A stretch of 64,000 bases of DNA from Fredinandcohnia onubensis. Its GTDB lineage: Bacteria; Bacillota; Bacilli; Bacillales; Bacillaceae_L. Positions 18,057 through 30,012 of this stretch are shown here, piece after piece; positions within the stretch are counted from its first letter, which is position 1, and every line of letters begins with the position of its first letter. The position numbers were made by a program, and so were the translations under genes. The notes below the pieces were generated by a model that worked only from the letters and a program-made list of their open reading frames with translations, was not told the DNA's origin and made no database searches. Location: assembly GCF_002734215.1 (NCBI RefSeq), contig NZ_NSEB01000004.1, positions 441,954 through 505,953 on the forward strand, written 5' to 3'.

Positions 18057-18314
18057 ATGGTGGAAAGACATGTTGAGGTTGCTTTAAGAACGGGGTTACA
18101 AGCACGCCCTGCAGCGATGTTTGTTCAGGAAGCAAATAAATTTTCTGCAGATATCTTTTTAGAAAAAGACGGAAAAAAGGTAAATGCAAAAAGTATCATG
18201 GGTCTAATGAGTTTAGCGGTTGGCAGTGGTACAACAGTTACATTAATTGCTGATGGAAATGATGAAGAAGCAGCAGTTGAAGCATTAACTGAATTTGTTC
18301 AAAAAGAAGCATAA
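18057..18314 (+). CDS. crh: Crh, catabolite repression HPr-like protein
   Basis: An 85-aa HPr paralogue. The phosphoryl-accepting His15 of HPr is Gln15 (LQARPAA), which excludes a PTS role. The HPr-kinase site Ser46 is kept (AKSIMGLMSLAV), so it can serve as a CcpA corepressor after phosphorylation. The frame is open upstream from 17964, but GAGGAGGAAG just before ATG 18057 and the HPr N-terminus fix the start. Last gene of the operon. Confidence 0.95.
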   Translation: MVERHVEVALRTGLQARPAAMFVQEANKFSADIFLEKDGKKVNAKSIMGLMSLAVGSGTTVTLIADGNDEEAAVEALTEFVQKEA

Positions 18315-18352
18315 AAAAATCCTCTCACGACTAAATGTGAGAGGGTTTTTTT
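18313..18352. terminator. Bidirectional terminator between crh and clpP
   Basis: CCTCTCAC (18321-18328) pairs with GTGAGAGG (18337-18344), flanked by A7 on the left and T7 on the right, so it can end both convergent transcripts. Confidence 0.9.
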
Positions 18353-18356
18353 GTTT

Positions 18357-18947
18357 TTATTTATTGTCTTGTGGATACATAACCTTGTCGATTAGTCCGT
18401 ATTCCATTGCTCTTTCAGCAGTCATAAAGTTATCGCGATCTGTATCTTTTTGAAGAACCTCAATTGGTTGGCCAGTACGTTCAGCTAAAATTTGGTTTAG
18501 CTTTTCGCGTAAGAAAAGGATGCGTTTAGCCGCAATTTCAATTTCAGTTGCTTGACCTTGTGCTCCACCAAGTGGTTGGTGAATCATAACTTCACTGTTA
18601 GGAAGCGCAAAACGCTTGCCTTTTTCACCAGCAGCAAGTAAGAAAGCACCCATAGATGCAGCCATACCAATACAGATTGTAGAAACCTTTGGCTTAATGA
18701 ACTGCATTGTGTCATAAATAGCCATACCAGCTGTAATTGAACCACCAGGGCTGTTAATGTATAAAGAAATATCTTTTTCAGGATCCTCAGCTGCGAGGAA
18801 CAATAACTGAGACACGATTGAGTTAGCAACATTATCATCAATGGCACTTCCAAGCATGATAATACGGTCTTTTAATAAACGTGAGTAAATATCATAGGCG
18901 CGCTCTCCACGGTTTGTTTGCTCAATAACTGTAGGGATTAAATTCAT
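18357..18947 (-). CDS. clpP: ClpP, ATP-dependent protease subunit
   Basis: A 196-aa serine peptidase that forms the tetradecameric chamber used by ClpC, ClpX and ClpE. The catalytic triad is intact: S98 (GMAASMGAF), H123 (VMIHQPLGG), D172 (TDRDNFM). ATG with GGAGGAAG upstream. It is transcribed alone, convergent with crh, from a CtsR-controlled promoter. Confidence 0.97.
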   Translation of the reverse strand: MNLIPTVIEQTNRGERAYDIYSRLLKDRIIMLGSAIDDNVANSIVSQLLFLAAEDPEKDISLYINSPGGSITAGMAIYDTMQFIKPKVSTICIGMAASMGAFLLAAGEKGKRFALPNSEVMIHQPLGGAQGQATEIEIAAKRILFLREKLNQILAERTGQPIEVLQKDTDRDNFMTAERAMEYGLIDKVMYPQDNK

Positions 18948-18994
18948 TTAACTTCCTCCTTCAAAACAAATTAAAAACTTTACTATGTATTTCC

Positions 18995-19024
18995 ATCATA
19001 CAATTAAGGTCAGTAAAGGTCAAA
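18995..19024 (-). promoter_or_regulatory. clpP promoter with CtsR operator
   Basis: On the - strand TTGACC (19018-19023), 17-bp spacer, TATGAT (18995-19000). On the + strand the direct repeat GGTCAGT-AAA-GGTCAAA (19008-19024) overlaps the -35. This fits the CtsR heptad pattern (A/G)GTCAAA-N3-(A/G)GTCAAA with two deviations in the first heptad. It predicts heat- and protein-stress-induced clpP. Confidence 0.8.
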
Positions 19025-19202
19025 CAATTCGCTTTACTAACTTATCTTATTCTACAAACATTTATGACATACCTTTATAGATGTGAAAAAAACAAAATTT
19101 CATACGTATACCATCATACCCGATTTGGAGTGTTTTAAACATACATCTTGCATTCAAATGCGTTCTAGCCTATAATGATGAGTGCAGTTTCTATTCAGAC
19201 AT

Positions 19203-19274
19203 GCCCTCGTAGTGTAGTGGATAGCACAAGAGATTCCGGTTCTCTTATCGTGGGTTCGAATCCTGCCGAGGGCG
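19203..19274 (+). tRNA. tRNA-Arg (anticodon CCG)
   Basis: A 72-nt cloverleaf: acceptor GCCCTCG pairs with CGAGGGC, discriminator G, T-loop TTCGAAT. The anticodon loop TTCCGGT on stem AGAGA/TCTCT gives CCG. The 3' CCA is not encoded. Confidence 0.95.
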
Positions 19275-19286
19275 CTAATGAAAAAA

Positions 19287-19316
19287 AGGACCAGAGTATG
19301 ATCTGGTCCTTTTTTT
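19287..19316 (+). terminator. Terminator of tRNA-Arg
   Basis: AGGACCAGA pairs perfectly with TCTGGTCCT, followed by a T-run to 19316. Confidence 0.9.
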
Positions 19317-19323
19317 GCATATT

Positions 19324-19590
19324 CGGTAATCGTACCCTTTGTTCCTTGAAATCAGACAAGGAGGGAACGCAAACGCGTTAATCGTACCCTCACGATCAAG
19401 AAATCAACTCGAAAGGGAACGCAAACGCGCTAATCTTACCCACACGATTCGGAAATTGTTCAAAGAGGGAACGCAAATCCCCTAATCGTACCCTCACGAT
19501 CAAGAAATCAACTCAAAAGGGAACGCAAACCCACTACTAATCGTACCCTCACAATCCAGAAATCGAACAAAGATGGTACGGAAAGCCCCA
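19324..19590. repeat. Array of about 52-bp imperfect repeats (array 1)
   Basis: GGGAACGC recurs at 19363, 19415, 19468 and 19519, with a decayed copy near 19575 (periods 52, 53, 51, 56). The consensus unit carries TAATCGTACCC, then a variable middle, then GGGAACGCAAAC. CGTACCC and GGGAACG are near-complements, so each unit can fold as a hairpin. No coding capacity and no conserved-repeat/unique-spacer pattern. Confidence 0.75.
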
Positions 19591-19626
19591 AACTATCTCA
19601 ACGCCAAAAATCTTTTCTCCAAATAC

Positions 19627-19803
19627 CTAGTTATCCTTATACCCCAATGTCCCTTCGTATACATCCTCGTCAACTGGATTCAAAGCCCACATTGTTTGGA
19701 TAGGATCAAATTCAGATGCGAACTCTTCGATATTTTCCGCCTTTTTTGCTTCATCCAGAGTCCCTGTAACCGGGCCGGTGTACATAATCTCATTTTTCCT
19801 CAA
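19627..19803 (-). CDS. Small hypothetical protein (58 aa)
   Basis: An open frame of 58 residues on the - strand with a strong ribosome site (AAAGAGGTG) 7 bases before a TTG start. The product is acidic (starts MRKNEIMYTGPVTGT; contains EFDPIQTMWALNPVDED) and has no membrane segment. An in-frame ATG at the seventh codon is an alternative start. I do not recognise a family. Composition is protein-like and the frame opens precisely at the Shine-Dalgarno, which favours a real gene. It is convergent with the repeat array. Confidence 0.6.
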   Translation of the reverse strand: MRKNEIMYTGPVTGTLDEAKKAENIEEFASEFDPIQTMWALNPVDEDVYEGTLGYKDN

Positions 19804-19950
19804 CACAAATCACCTCTTTAAGGTAGATTCTTTCAAAAAATGAATAAAAATGCGTGCTAAAATTTAACTTTTTCGATACCATGGAAGTAAGATAAAATTA
19901 ACGATAGAACATATTCAATAAAAAGATGTAGTCCATTGCAACTTAAAATA

Positions 19951-19964
19951 AGTAAACGCTTCCA
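19951..19964 (+). promoter_or_regulatory. cre-like site upstream of sigL
   Basis: AGTAAACGCTTCCA matches TGWAANCGNTNWCA except at two positions and lies 35 bp before the start codon. In B. subtilis sigL is repressed by CcpA through a road-block cre in its leader, so the position fits. Confidence 0.5.
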
Positions 19965-19998
19965 TTCAACGTAAATCAGGCGAAAGGGGGAAACAAGA

Positions 19999-21309
19999 GT
20001 GAATATGCAAACTGGACTTTTTCAGCAGCAATCATTAAAGCTAGTCATGACAAAGGAGTTAACTCAGGCTATAACTCTTTTACAATACTCTTCTTTGGAT
20101 TTGGCTAAATTTCTAGAAGAGCAAACATTAGAAAATCCCCTAATTGAAGTGAAACAAACGGATTTTAGTCGACAAACAAAATCAAAGGTCTCAAAAGAAT
20201 CCTACACAAATCCGATTGACTATATTGAAAAAAAAGAAACAACCCTTTATGAACACTTGCTTACACAACTTTCATATATGAAAGTAAACAACGAAAAAAA
20301 GCGAACAATGGAATATATCATACAACTCTTGGATAGCAACGGTTATCTGTATTTTCCTGAGGAGGAGATTGCAAGGGACCTAAATACCGATACAGAAACC
20401 ATCGAAAGTGCGATTCACTATATTCAAACTTTAGATCCGACTGGGGTAGGAGCAAGGTCCTTACAGGAATGCCTACTTCTACAATTGAGGAAATTGCCAA
20501 AACGGAATAGTCTTGCTGAAACAATTATTCAGGACTATTTTGAAGAATTCGCAGAAAAGTCTTGGAAGGAAATCGCGAAACAACTTGATGTTAAGCTTTT
20601 TGACATTCAACAGCTTTTTGACTTTATCCAAACTCTACAGCCAAGACCGGGTGCAGCTTTTCATGGAGGAGTAGCACAATATATTGTTCCGGACTTTGAT
20701 ATTCAAGTTGAAAATGGTGTTGTCGTAATGAACATGCACGATTCATATTTTCCGAAGGTTTCGTTAAATCTTCAGTACTACCAACACTTTTTACAAGAAA
20801 AAGATTCACAAACAAAATCCTATCTCCAAGAAAAAGTGGATCAGTGCCAATGGATTATGAGAAGTTTGGAACAGCGAAAAATCACATTACAAAATGTCAT
20901 GAACGAAATCATTAATCGTCAACTGGACTTCTTTCTAAAAGGACCAGCTCATCTAAAGCCACTAATAATGAGTGAAGTTGCACAAAGTTTAGACATTCAT
21001 GAATCAACTGTAAGCCGTGCAGTAAAAGATAAATTTGTGCAAACTCCATTTGGTATTTTCGAAATGAAATATTTCTTTAGTCGAAACATCCAAACAACGG
21101 GTTTAACCGATACGTCATCAACGCAAGTTAAGAACGTTTTAAAACAGCTGATTGATGATGAAAATAAACAAAAGCCTTTGTCTGACCAGGAGATTGTCAG
21201 TATACTTAAGGAAGAGCATGGTATTCTTGTGTCCAGAAGAACAATTGCAAAATACCGTGACCAATTAAATATACCATCTTCATCGAAGCGAAAAAGATAC
21301 AGCAAGTAG
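19999..21309 (+). CDS. sigL: RNA polymerase sigma-54 factor (SigL)
   Basis: A 436-aa RpoN-family sigma factor. The N-terminal activator-interacting region is Q-rich (LFQQQSLKLVMTKELTQAITLLQ), the core-binding domain spans about 90-290, the HTH is near 325-345 (SLDIHESTVSRAVKDK), and the C-terminal RpoN box is RRTIAKYRDQL. It directs -24/-12 promoters that need enhancer-binding activators, typically for amino-acid and fructan use in Bacillus. GTG start with AAAGGGGG about 8 bases upstream; ATG at 20005 is an alternative. Confidence 0.95.
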   Translation: MNMQTGLFQQQSLKLVMTKELTQAITLLQYSSLDLAKFLEEQTLENPLIEVKQTDFSRQTKSKVSKESYTNPIDYIEKKETTLYEHLLTQLSYMKVNNEKKRTMEYIIQLLDSNGYLYFPEEEIARDLNTDTETIESAIHYIQTLDPTGVGARSLQECLLLQLRKLPKRNSLAETIIQDYFEEFAEKSWKEIAKQLDVKLFDIQQLFDFIQTLQPRPGAAFHGGVAQYIVPDFDIQVENGVVVMNMHDSYFPKVSLNLQYYQHFLQEKDSQTKSYLQEKVDQCQWIMRSLEQRKITLQNVMNEIINRQLDFFLKGPAHLKPLIMSEVAQSLDIHESTVSRAVKDKFVQTPFGIFEMKYFFSRNIQTTGLTDTSSTQVKNVLKQLIDDENKQKPLSDQEIVSILKEEHGILVSRRTIAKYRDQLNIPSSSKRKRYSK

Positions 21310-21325
21310 ATTGGAAGTGTAACAG

Positions 21326-21577
21326 TTGAGTCGCATTCAAGTCACCATGTATTCAAAGGAAAATTGCTCCCTTTGTACAAAAGCGGAGCAGGTTATCGAG
21401 GAATTAAGTGGAGAATTTCCTTTAGTCCTCAATGAGATTGATATTTATAAAGATGATGTACTTCTGGAAAAATATCAGATCATGATTCCCGTTATCGAAA
21501 TTGACGGAACCGAAGTGGAGTATGGGATTATCCATAAAGAGGTCATCCAAGAATACCTAAGAAAATATTTAAAATAA
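21326..21577 (+). CDS. Glutaredoxin-family (DUF836-type) protein
   Basis: An 83-aa thioredoxin-fold protein. The redox motif is CSLC at residues 14-17 (MYSKENCSLCTKAE) and the cis-Pro loop is QIMIPVIEIDG. Small glutaredoxin-like proteins of this type are common in Bacillus but poorly characterised. TTG start 16 bases after sigL with GGAAGTG upstream, so it is probably co-transcribed with sigL. A terminator follows. Confidence 0.8.
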   Translation: MSRIQVTMYSKENCSLCTKAEQVIEELSGEFPLVLNEIDIYKDDVLLEKYQIMIPVIEIDGTEVEYGIIHKEVIQEYLRKYLK

Positions 21578-21581
21578 TCTG

Positions 21582-21608
21582 ACTGCCTAAAAACTAGGCA
21601 GTTTAATT
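21582..21608 (+). terminator. Terminator after the glutaredoxin-like gene
   Basis: ACTGCCTA (21582-21589) pairs with TAGGCAGT (21595-21602), followed by TTAATT; the T-run is weak. Confidence 0.65.
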
Positions 21609-21609
21609 A

Positions 21610-21638
21610 TTGCTTTCTTTTAAAAGTACTGGTACTAT
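21610..21638 (+). promoter_or_regulatory. Probable cggR-gapA promoter
   Basis: TTGCTT (21610-21615), 17-bp spacer, TACTAT (21633-21638) preceded by TGG (extended -10). The CggR operator lies about 58 bp downstream, as expected for repression of elongation or open-complex escape. Confidence 0.5.
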
Positions 21639-21695
21639 AGTAAATGTAACACGGCGATATACAATTTTATTGGAGTTGTTTTTTTTTACTGTAAG

Positions 21696-21731
21696 CGGGA
21701 CATAATATGTCACAGCGGGACAAAAGTAGTC
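21696..21731 (+). promoter_or_regulatory. CggR operator
   Basis: CGGGAC-N6-TGTC (21696-21711), 4-bp gap, CGGGAC-N6-AGTC (21716-21731). This is the known tandem CggR site, differing from consensus only in the last TGTC (AGTC here). Fructose-1,6-bisphosphate relieves CggR binding. Confidence 0.9.
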
Positions 21732-21759
21732 CCTTATAGTAAAAAGGGGAAATGAAAAA

Positions 21760-22779
21760 ATGAGTTCGATTATTGAGGTACAACAAAAATTATTACCTGA
21801 TTTACTAGAGGTTATGCAGAAACGCCATGAGATCCTCAAATACATACGACTTATGCAGCCGATTGGAAGAAGGAATCTTTCTACGAGTCTTGGTCATAGC
21901 GAACGTGTCCTCCGCGGTGAAGTTCAGTTTTTAAAAGAACAAAATCTTGTTGACTTTAGTACGGCTGGAATGAGCCTAACAAGTGAGGGTGCTGAACTAT
22001 TAAAAGACCTTGAGGATGTCATGAAGGAAGTTTTAGGTTTACGGGTTTTAGAATCGAAGCTTAAGGAAAAGTTAAATATAAAAGGTGTGATTGTCGTTTC
22101 AGGCGATAGTGACACAACTCCTTGGGTGAAAAAAGAAATGGGAAGAGCTTGCGTTTCAAGAATAAAACAAAGGCTTTCTGGAGAAAATATCGTCGCAGTT
22201 ACTGGTGGTACAACCCTCGTTGAGGTCGCAGAAATGATGACCCCGGATTCGAAAGGGCGAAGTATTTTATTTGTTCCAGCAAGAGGTGGACTAGGAGAAC
22301 GAGTAGAAAATCAAGCAAATACCATTTGCGCAAAGATGGCCGAAAAAGCTTCTGGTGATTACCGACTTCTCCATGTACCTGATGTTGTGAGCAATGAAGC
22401 GTACCATTCCTTTGTGGCCGAACCATCGATTCGGGATGTCCTGAATTTGATTAAATCATCAAGTATGGTTGTTCACGGAATAGGAGACGCTATTACAATG
22501 GCTAAGCGGCGTAAAACCGATGAAGAGGACATGAAAAAAATCATTGAATCTCATGCAGTCGCAGAGGCTTTTGGGTATTATTTTGACGAAGATGGGAAAG
22601 TGGTCCATCGGGTTCAAACAATTGGCATCCAGCTAGAAGGTCTGAACGCAATTCACGATGTGATTGCCGTAGCTGGTGGAGCTTCGAAGGCAACAGCCAT
22701 TCAAGCATACTTAAAGCAGGCGCCGGAGACGCTGTTAATAACAGATGAAGGTGCAGCGAAAGAGTTAATGAAGGGGTAA
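21760..22779 (+). CDS. cggR: CggR, central glycolytic genes regulator
   Basis: A 339-aa SorC/DeoR-type repressor. The N-terminal winged HTH is at about 20-70 (MQPIGRRNLSTSLGHSERVL). The C-terminal sugar-phosphate-binding domain shows AVTGGTTLVEVAE and IHDVIAVAGGASKA. It represses the cggR-gapA operon unless fructose-1,6-bisphosphate is bound; its operator lies directly upstream. ATG with AAGGGGAAATG spacing. First gene of the glycolytic operon. Confidence 0.95.
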   Translation: MSSIIEVQQKLLPDLLEVMQKRHEILKYIRLMQPIGRRNLSTSLGHSERVLRGEVQFLKEQNLVDFSTAGMSLTSEGAELLKDLEDVMKEVLGLRVLESKLKEKLNIKGVIVVSGDSDTTPWVKKEMGRACVSRIKQRLSGENIVAVTGGTTLVEVAEMMTPDSKGRSILFVPARGGLGERVENQANTICAKMAEKASGDYRLLHVPDVVSNEAYHSFVAEPSIRDVLNLIKSSSMVVHGIGDAITMAKRRKTDEEDMKKIIESHAVAEAFGYYFDEDGKVVHRVQTIGIQLEGLNAIHDVIAVAGGASKATAIQAYLKQAPETLLITDEGAAKELMKG

Positions 22780-22827
22780 CCCTTAAAATATTTTTCTAGG
22801 TTTCACATACAAAAGGAGGAAATCAAA

Positions 22828-23835
22828 ATGGCAGTAAAAGTTGGTATTAATGGTTTTGGACGTATTGGTCGTAACGTATTACGTGCGGCACTAAAAAATC
22901 CAAATGTTGAAGTAGTAGCAGTAAACGATTTAACAGATGCAAACATGTTAGCTCATCTATTAAAGTATGACTCTGTTCATGGTGTTCTTGATGCAGAAGT
23001 ATCTGTAAATGGAAATAGCCTTGTTGTTAATGGAAAAGAAATTCTTGTTAAAGCTGAACGTGACCCAGCTCAACTTGCTTGGGGAGACCTAGGTGTTGAA
23101 GTTGTTGTTGAATCAACTGGTCGTTTCACTAAGCGTGCTGACGCTGCGAAACACATCGAAGCTGGTGCAAAGAAAGTAATCATTTCTGCTCCTGCAACTG
23201 ACGAAGACATCACAATCGTTATGGGTGTTAACCATGACAAGTATGATGCAGCAAGCCATGACGTCATTTCAAACGCTTCTTGTACAACTAACTGCTTAGC
23301 ACCATATGCAAAAGTTCTACATGAAAACTTTGGAATTAAGCGTGGTATGATGACAACTATTCACTCATACACAAATGACCAACAAATTCTTGATTTACCA
23401 CATAAAGACTATCGTCGTGCTCGTGCAGCAGCTGAAAACATCATTCCAACTACTACTGGTGCAGCAAAAGCTGTTTCTCTAGTATTACCTGAATTAAAAG
23501 GTAAATTAAATGGTGGCGCTATGCGTGTTCCAACTCCAAACGTGTCACTTGTTGACTTAGTTGCCGAGTTAGATAAAGAAGTAACTGTTGAAGAAATTAA
23601 CGCAGCACTACGTAAAGCTTCAGAAGAAGAATTAAAAGGAATCATGGGTTATAGTGAAGAACCACTTGTATCTTCTGATTACAATGGTAATGCAAATTCT
23701 TCAACTATCGATGCTCTTTCTACAATGGTTATGGAAGGCAACATGGTTAAAGTTATCTCTTGGTATGACAACGAAAGTGGTTACTCTCACCGTGTAGTTG
23801 ACCTTGTAGATTATATCGCATCAAAAGGTCTATAA
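22828..23835 (+). CDS. gapA: GapA, glyceraldehyde-3-phosphate dehydrogenase
   Basis: A 335-aa NAD-dependent glycolytic GAPDH. NAD-binding [11 protein letters not shown] is at the N-terminus; the catalytic Cys152 is in [11 protein letters not shown] and the catalytic His in [15 protein letters not shown] (33-37, with Asp34) is the NAD-specific form expected of the glycolytic enzyme rather than the gluconeogenic GapB. AAAGGAGG ribosome site; highly expressed-type codon use. Confidence 0.97.
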   Translation: MAVKVGINGFGRIGRNVLRAALKNPNVEVVAVNDLTDANMLAHLLKYDSVHGVLDAEVSVNGNSLVVNGKEILVKAERDPAQLAWGDLGVEVVVESTGRFTKRADAAKHIEAGAKKVIISAPATDEDITIVMGVNHDKYDAASHDVISNASCTTNCLAPYAKVLHENFGIKRGMMTTIHSYTNDQQILDLPHKDYRRARAAAENIIPTTTGAAKAVSLVLPELKGKLNGGAMRVPTPNVSLVDLVAELDKEVTVEEINAALRKASEEELKGIMGYSEEPLVSSDYNGNANSSTIDALSTMVMEGNMVKVISWYDNESGYSHRVVDLVDYIASKGL

Positions 23836-23845
23836 TTTTTACCGT

Positions 23846-23873
23846 TTGATACCAAAGCAACTGGCACTATAAT
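23846..23873 (+). promoter_or_regulatory. Promoter between gapA and pgk
   Basis: TTGATA (23846-23851), 16-bp spacer, TATAAT (23868-23873). B. subtilis has an internal constitutive promoter for pgk-tpiA-pgm-eno at this position. The predicted start falls just at the following hairpin. Confidence 0.7.
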
Positions 23874-23883
23874 AGAACTTGTG

Positions 23884-23913
23884 AAGGGAAGGGAATGTTC
23901 CCTTCCCTTTTTG
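23884..23913 (+). terminator. Strong hairpin in the gapA-pgk gap
   Basis: AAGGGAAGGGAA (23884-23895) pairs with TTCCCTTCCCTT (23898-23909) with a 2-nt loop, followed by five T in total. It could end most cggR-gapA transcripts, act as a processing or stability element, or attenuate the pgk transcript that begins just before it. Confidence 0.65.
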
Positions 23914-24003
23914 ATGTCTATATGAGATGCTAAGTACCGCTAGGATACTTTGTGCTTAGGGCACAGGTTTTTACCAACATTACATAGAACGGAGGCCTTC
24001 CCT

Positions 24004-26010
<2,007 letters not shown>

Positions 26011-26011
<1 letters not shown>

Positions 26012-27546
26012 TGAGTAAATCTCCAGTTGCATTAATTATTTTAGATGGTTTTGCTTTTCGCGATGAAGTAAAAGGAAACGCAGTTGCTCAAGCAAACAAA
26101 CCAAATTTTGATCGCTTTTGGAACCAATACCCACACGCTACTTTACAGGCAAGTGGCGAGGCTGTTGGTTTACCAGAAGGACAAATGGGGAATTCAGAGG
26201 TAGGGCACTTAAATATCGGTGCAGGCCGAGTTGTTTACCAAAGCCTAACTCGTGTAAATGTTGCGATTCGCGATCATGAATTTGAGCAAAACGAAACATT
26301 CCTTGATGCGATGAAACATGTAAAGGAAAATGGAACTGCACTTCACCTATTTGGTTTATTATCAGATGGTGGTGTACATAGTCACATTGATCACCTATTT
26401 GCATTGTTACGACTTGCTGCATCAGAAGGTATTGAAAAAGTATATATCCATGGCTTTTTAGATGGAAGAGACGTCGGTCCTCAAACTGCGAAAATCTATC
26501 TAGAACAGCTTGATGAAAAAATAAAAGAATACGGTGTTGGTGAAATCGCAACCTTGTCTGGCCGTTATTATTCAATGGACCGTGACAAACGGTGGGAGCG
26601 CGTTGAAAAATCATACCGTTCAATGGTTTACGGAGAAGGTCCTACATATAAAAATGCATTTGAACTTGTCGATGATTCCTATGCAAATGGCATTTACGAT
26701 GAATTCGTTTTACCATCTGTCCTTGTAAAAGAAGATGGTTCACCTGTTGCAACGATTCAAGACAATGATGCTGTGATCTTTTATAATTTTAGACCAGACC
26801 GTGCCATCCAAATTTCAAATACGTTTACAAATGAAGACTTCCGTTCATTTGAACGTGGACCAAAGCATCCAAACAAGTTATTCTTTGTGTGCTTAACTCA
26901 CTTCAGTGAAAGTGTAGATGGATATGTGGCATTCAAGCCAACAAATCTTGATAACACTTTAGGAGAAGTACTTTCACAAAATGGATTAAAACAGCTTCGC
27001 ATTGCGGAAACTGAAAAATATCCTCACGTTACCTTCTTTATGAGTGGTGGACGTGAAAAGGAATTTCCTGGTGAAACTCGTCTTTTAATTAACTCACCAA
27101 AGGTTGCAACCTATGACCTAAAGCCAGAAATGAGTGCTTATGAGGTAAGGGATGCACTTTTACAAGAAATTGCTAATGATAAGCATGACGCAATTATCTT
27201 AAACTTTGCAAACCCAGATATGGTTGGTCACTCGGGCTTACTTGAGCCAACGATTAAAGCCATTGAAGTAGTGGATGAGTGCTTAGGAGAAGTGGTTGAT
27301 GCCATACTTGCAAAAGGTGGAGCAGCCATCATCACAGCTGACCATGGTAACTCTGATGAGGTTGTTACTGTTGAAGGCAATCCAATGACTGCGCATACTA
27401 CGAATCCAGTACCTGTGATCGTAACAAAAGAAGGTTTAGCATTACGAGAAGACGGAGTCCTAGGAGACTTAGCACCAACCATGCTTGACCTACTAGGTAT
27501 TCAAAAATCGGCTGAAATGACTGGAAACAGCTTACTTAAGAAATAA
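26011..27546 (+). CDS. gpmI: GpmI, 2,3-bisphosphoglycerate-independent phosphoglycerate mutase
   Basis: A 511-aa Mn-dependent alkaline-phosphatase-fold mutase (called pgm in B. subtilis). The catalytic Ser62 is in [16 protein letters not shown], the N-terminal metal Asp in LIILDGF, and the C-terminal metal cluster in TADHGNSDE. Coupled to tpiA by TAATG overlap. Confidence 0.96.
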
Positions 27547-27588
27547 ACATACTTGTTTTAAAGAACGACCTAATAAACTAATTTTTAA

Positions 27589-28902
<1,314 letters not shown>

Positions 28903-28916
28903 TCTTATAAAAGGAA

Positions 28917-28948
28917 AACGACAAGCTTAGTGGCTTGTCGTTTTTTTA
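28917..28948 (+). terminator. Terminator of the glycolytic operon
   Basis: AACGACAAGC (28917-28926) pairs with GCTTGTCGTT (28933-28942), followed by T7 in total. Confidence 0.9.
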
Positions 28949-28983
28949 CTGAATTGTGGTTTCGCGGTTAAACACACAACCCC

Positions 28984-29245
28984 GAGAGCGTAAAGAGGTA
29001 TGGAATTCCCTAGAACTTTCCAGATTCGTACCCGCAAAGAACATAAAGAGGACCAGTGTTTCCTAGAACTTTCCAGATTCAAACCCGCAAATAACATAAT
29101 GAGGACCGGTGTTTCCTAGAAGTTCCCAGGTACGTACCCGTAAAAAACATAAAGAGGACCGGTGTTTCCCAGAATCTTCCAGATGTGTATCCGTAAAGAG
29201 CGTAAAGAGGACTTGATTTTCCTAAAAATTCCCAGATTCGCACTC
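28984..29245. repeat. Array of 53-bp repeats (array 2)
   Basis: Five units. AAAGAGG or AATGAGG recurs at 28992, 29045, 29098, 29151 and 29204, exactly every 53 bp. The unit reads roughly GCAAAGAACATAAAGAGG, then ACCGGTGTTTCCTAGAAC, then TTTCCAGATTCGTACCC. It is not coding and has no unique spacers. Array 1 has almost the same period and shares the CGTACCC word, and both follow a terminator. Confidence 0.8.
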
Positions 29246-29300
29246 GTTAAGCACGAATAAAGATGAAGAATCTCCTCAAAACATGGAGCACGACTTCTAA

Positions 29301-29420
29301 CTACTTTTCTTTTTTCGGCTGCTGCTTCTTTTGCTTATCTTGCTGTGTATTCTCACCTAAATAATTCGCTTTGTGTTTTTTCTGTTCTTTTACCATTTCA
29401 TCAAAATCCCAATTGATCAT
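29301..29420 (-). CDS. Small hypothetical protein (39 aa)
   Basis: A 39-residue hydrophilic frame, ATG to TAG, with AAAGGGATGAG about 8 bases upstream. It begins MINWDFDEMVKEQKK and ends in a Lys/Gln-rich tail (KQKKQQPKKEK). It is highly charged with no membrane segment. I do not recognise it. The ribosome site and the non-random composition support a short gene between eno and secG; a shorter random frame cannot be excluded. Confidence 0.5.
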   Translation of the reverse strand: MINWDFDEMVKEQKKHKANYLGENTQQDKQKKQQPKKEK

Positions 29421-29562
29421 TCATCTCATCCCTTTCAAGGTAGTCAACCTTAATATGGACGTTAACAGCCCAAATCATGAAGTGAATCCTTGGAAAAAAC
29501 CACGATGAATCCTAATGCCATATGTTGGATTTGAAAAAAATGTAAAGTCAGAAAATGCAGTA

Positions 29563-29591
29563 TTGTCCACTTTGTGTTTTTATGGTACATT
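29563..29591 (+). promoter_or_regulatory. Sigma-A promoter of secG
   Basis: TTGTCC (29563-29568), 17-bp spacer, TACATT (29586-29591) preceded by TGG (extended -10); 46 bases before secG. Confidence 0.65.
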
Positions 29592-29636
29592 TAAACTAAC
29601 GTCATATGCGTTCTCGTTCAGGAGGTGTAGTTTTAT

Positions 29637-29873
29637 ATGTTGCATGGAGTTCTTGTTACATTATTAGTAATCGTATGTATCGCGTTGATCGTAGTGGTCT
29701 TATTACAATCCGGTAAAAGCGCGGGTCTATCTGGAGCTATCTCTGGTGGTGCCGAGCAGTTATTCGGAAAGCAAAAGGCTCGTGGACTTGACGCAGTTTT
29801 ACACCGAGTTACAGTTGTCCTAGCGGTATTATTCTTTGTTCTTACAATTGCAGTATCATACTTTGAACTATAA
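29637..29873 (+). CDS. secG: SecG, preprotein translocase subunit
   Basis: A 78-aa membrane protein of the SecYEG channel. Two hydrophobic segments (about 3-23 and 56-76) flank the conserved loop [32 protein letters not shown] ribosome site. It has its own terminator, so it is likely monocistronic. Confidence 0.93.
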   Translation: MLHGVLVTLLVIVCIALIVVVLLQSGKSAGLSGAISGGAEQLFGKQKARGLDAVLHRVTVVLAVLFFVLTIAVSYFEL

Positions 29874-29888
29874 AACTATTCAAAAGTA

Positions 29889-29918
29889 GGTTAGACAGGA
29901 GATGTCTAGCCTTTTTTA
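29889..29918 (+). terminator. Terminator after secG
   Basis: GGTTAGACA (29889-29897) pairs with TGTCTAGCC (29903-29911; one G-U), followed by T6. Confidence 0.85.
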
Positions 29919-30012
29919 TTGCGCATAAAAAGGTCTTTCATGTACGATAGTAGAATACCGTAAAAACGCGCAAAATAAACATACTGGATATCATCAAAAG
30001 GAGTTATACATA

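Noticed and set aside
19175-19381. 68-codon frame across the tRNA-Arg gene
   Set aside because: It lies over a clear tRNA and its terminator.
19324-19590. CRISPR array
   Set aside because: The whole unit is repeated and varies gradually; there are no short conserved repeats with unique spacers and no cas genes. The same holds for 28984-29245.
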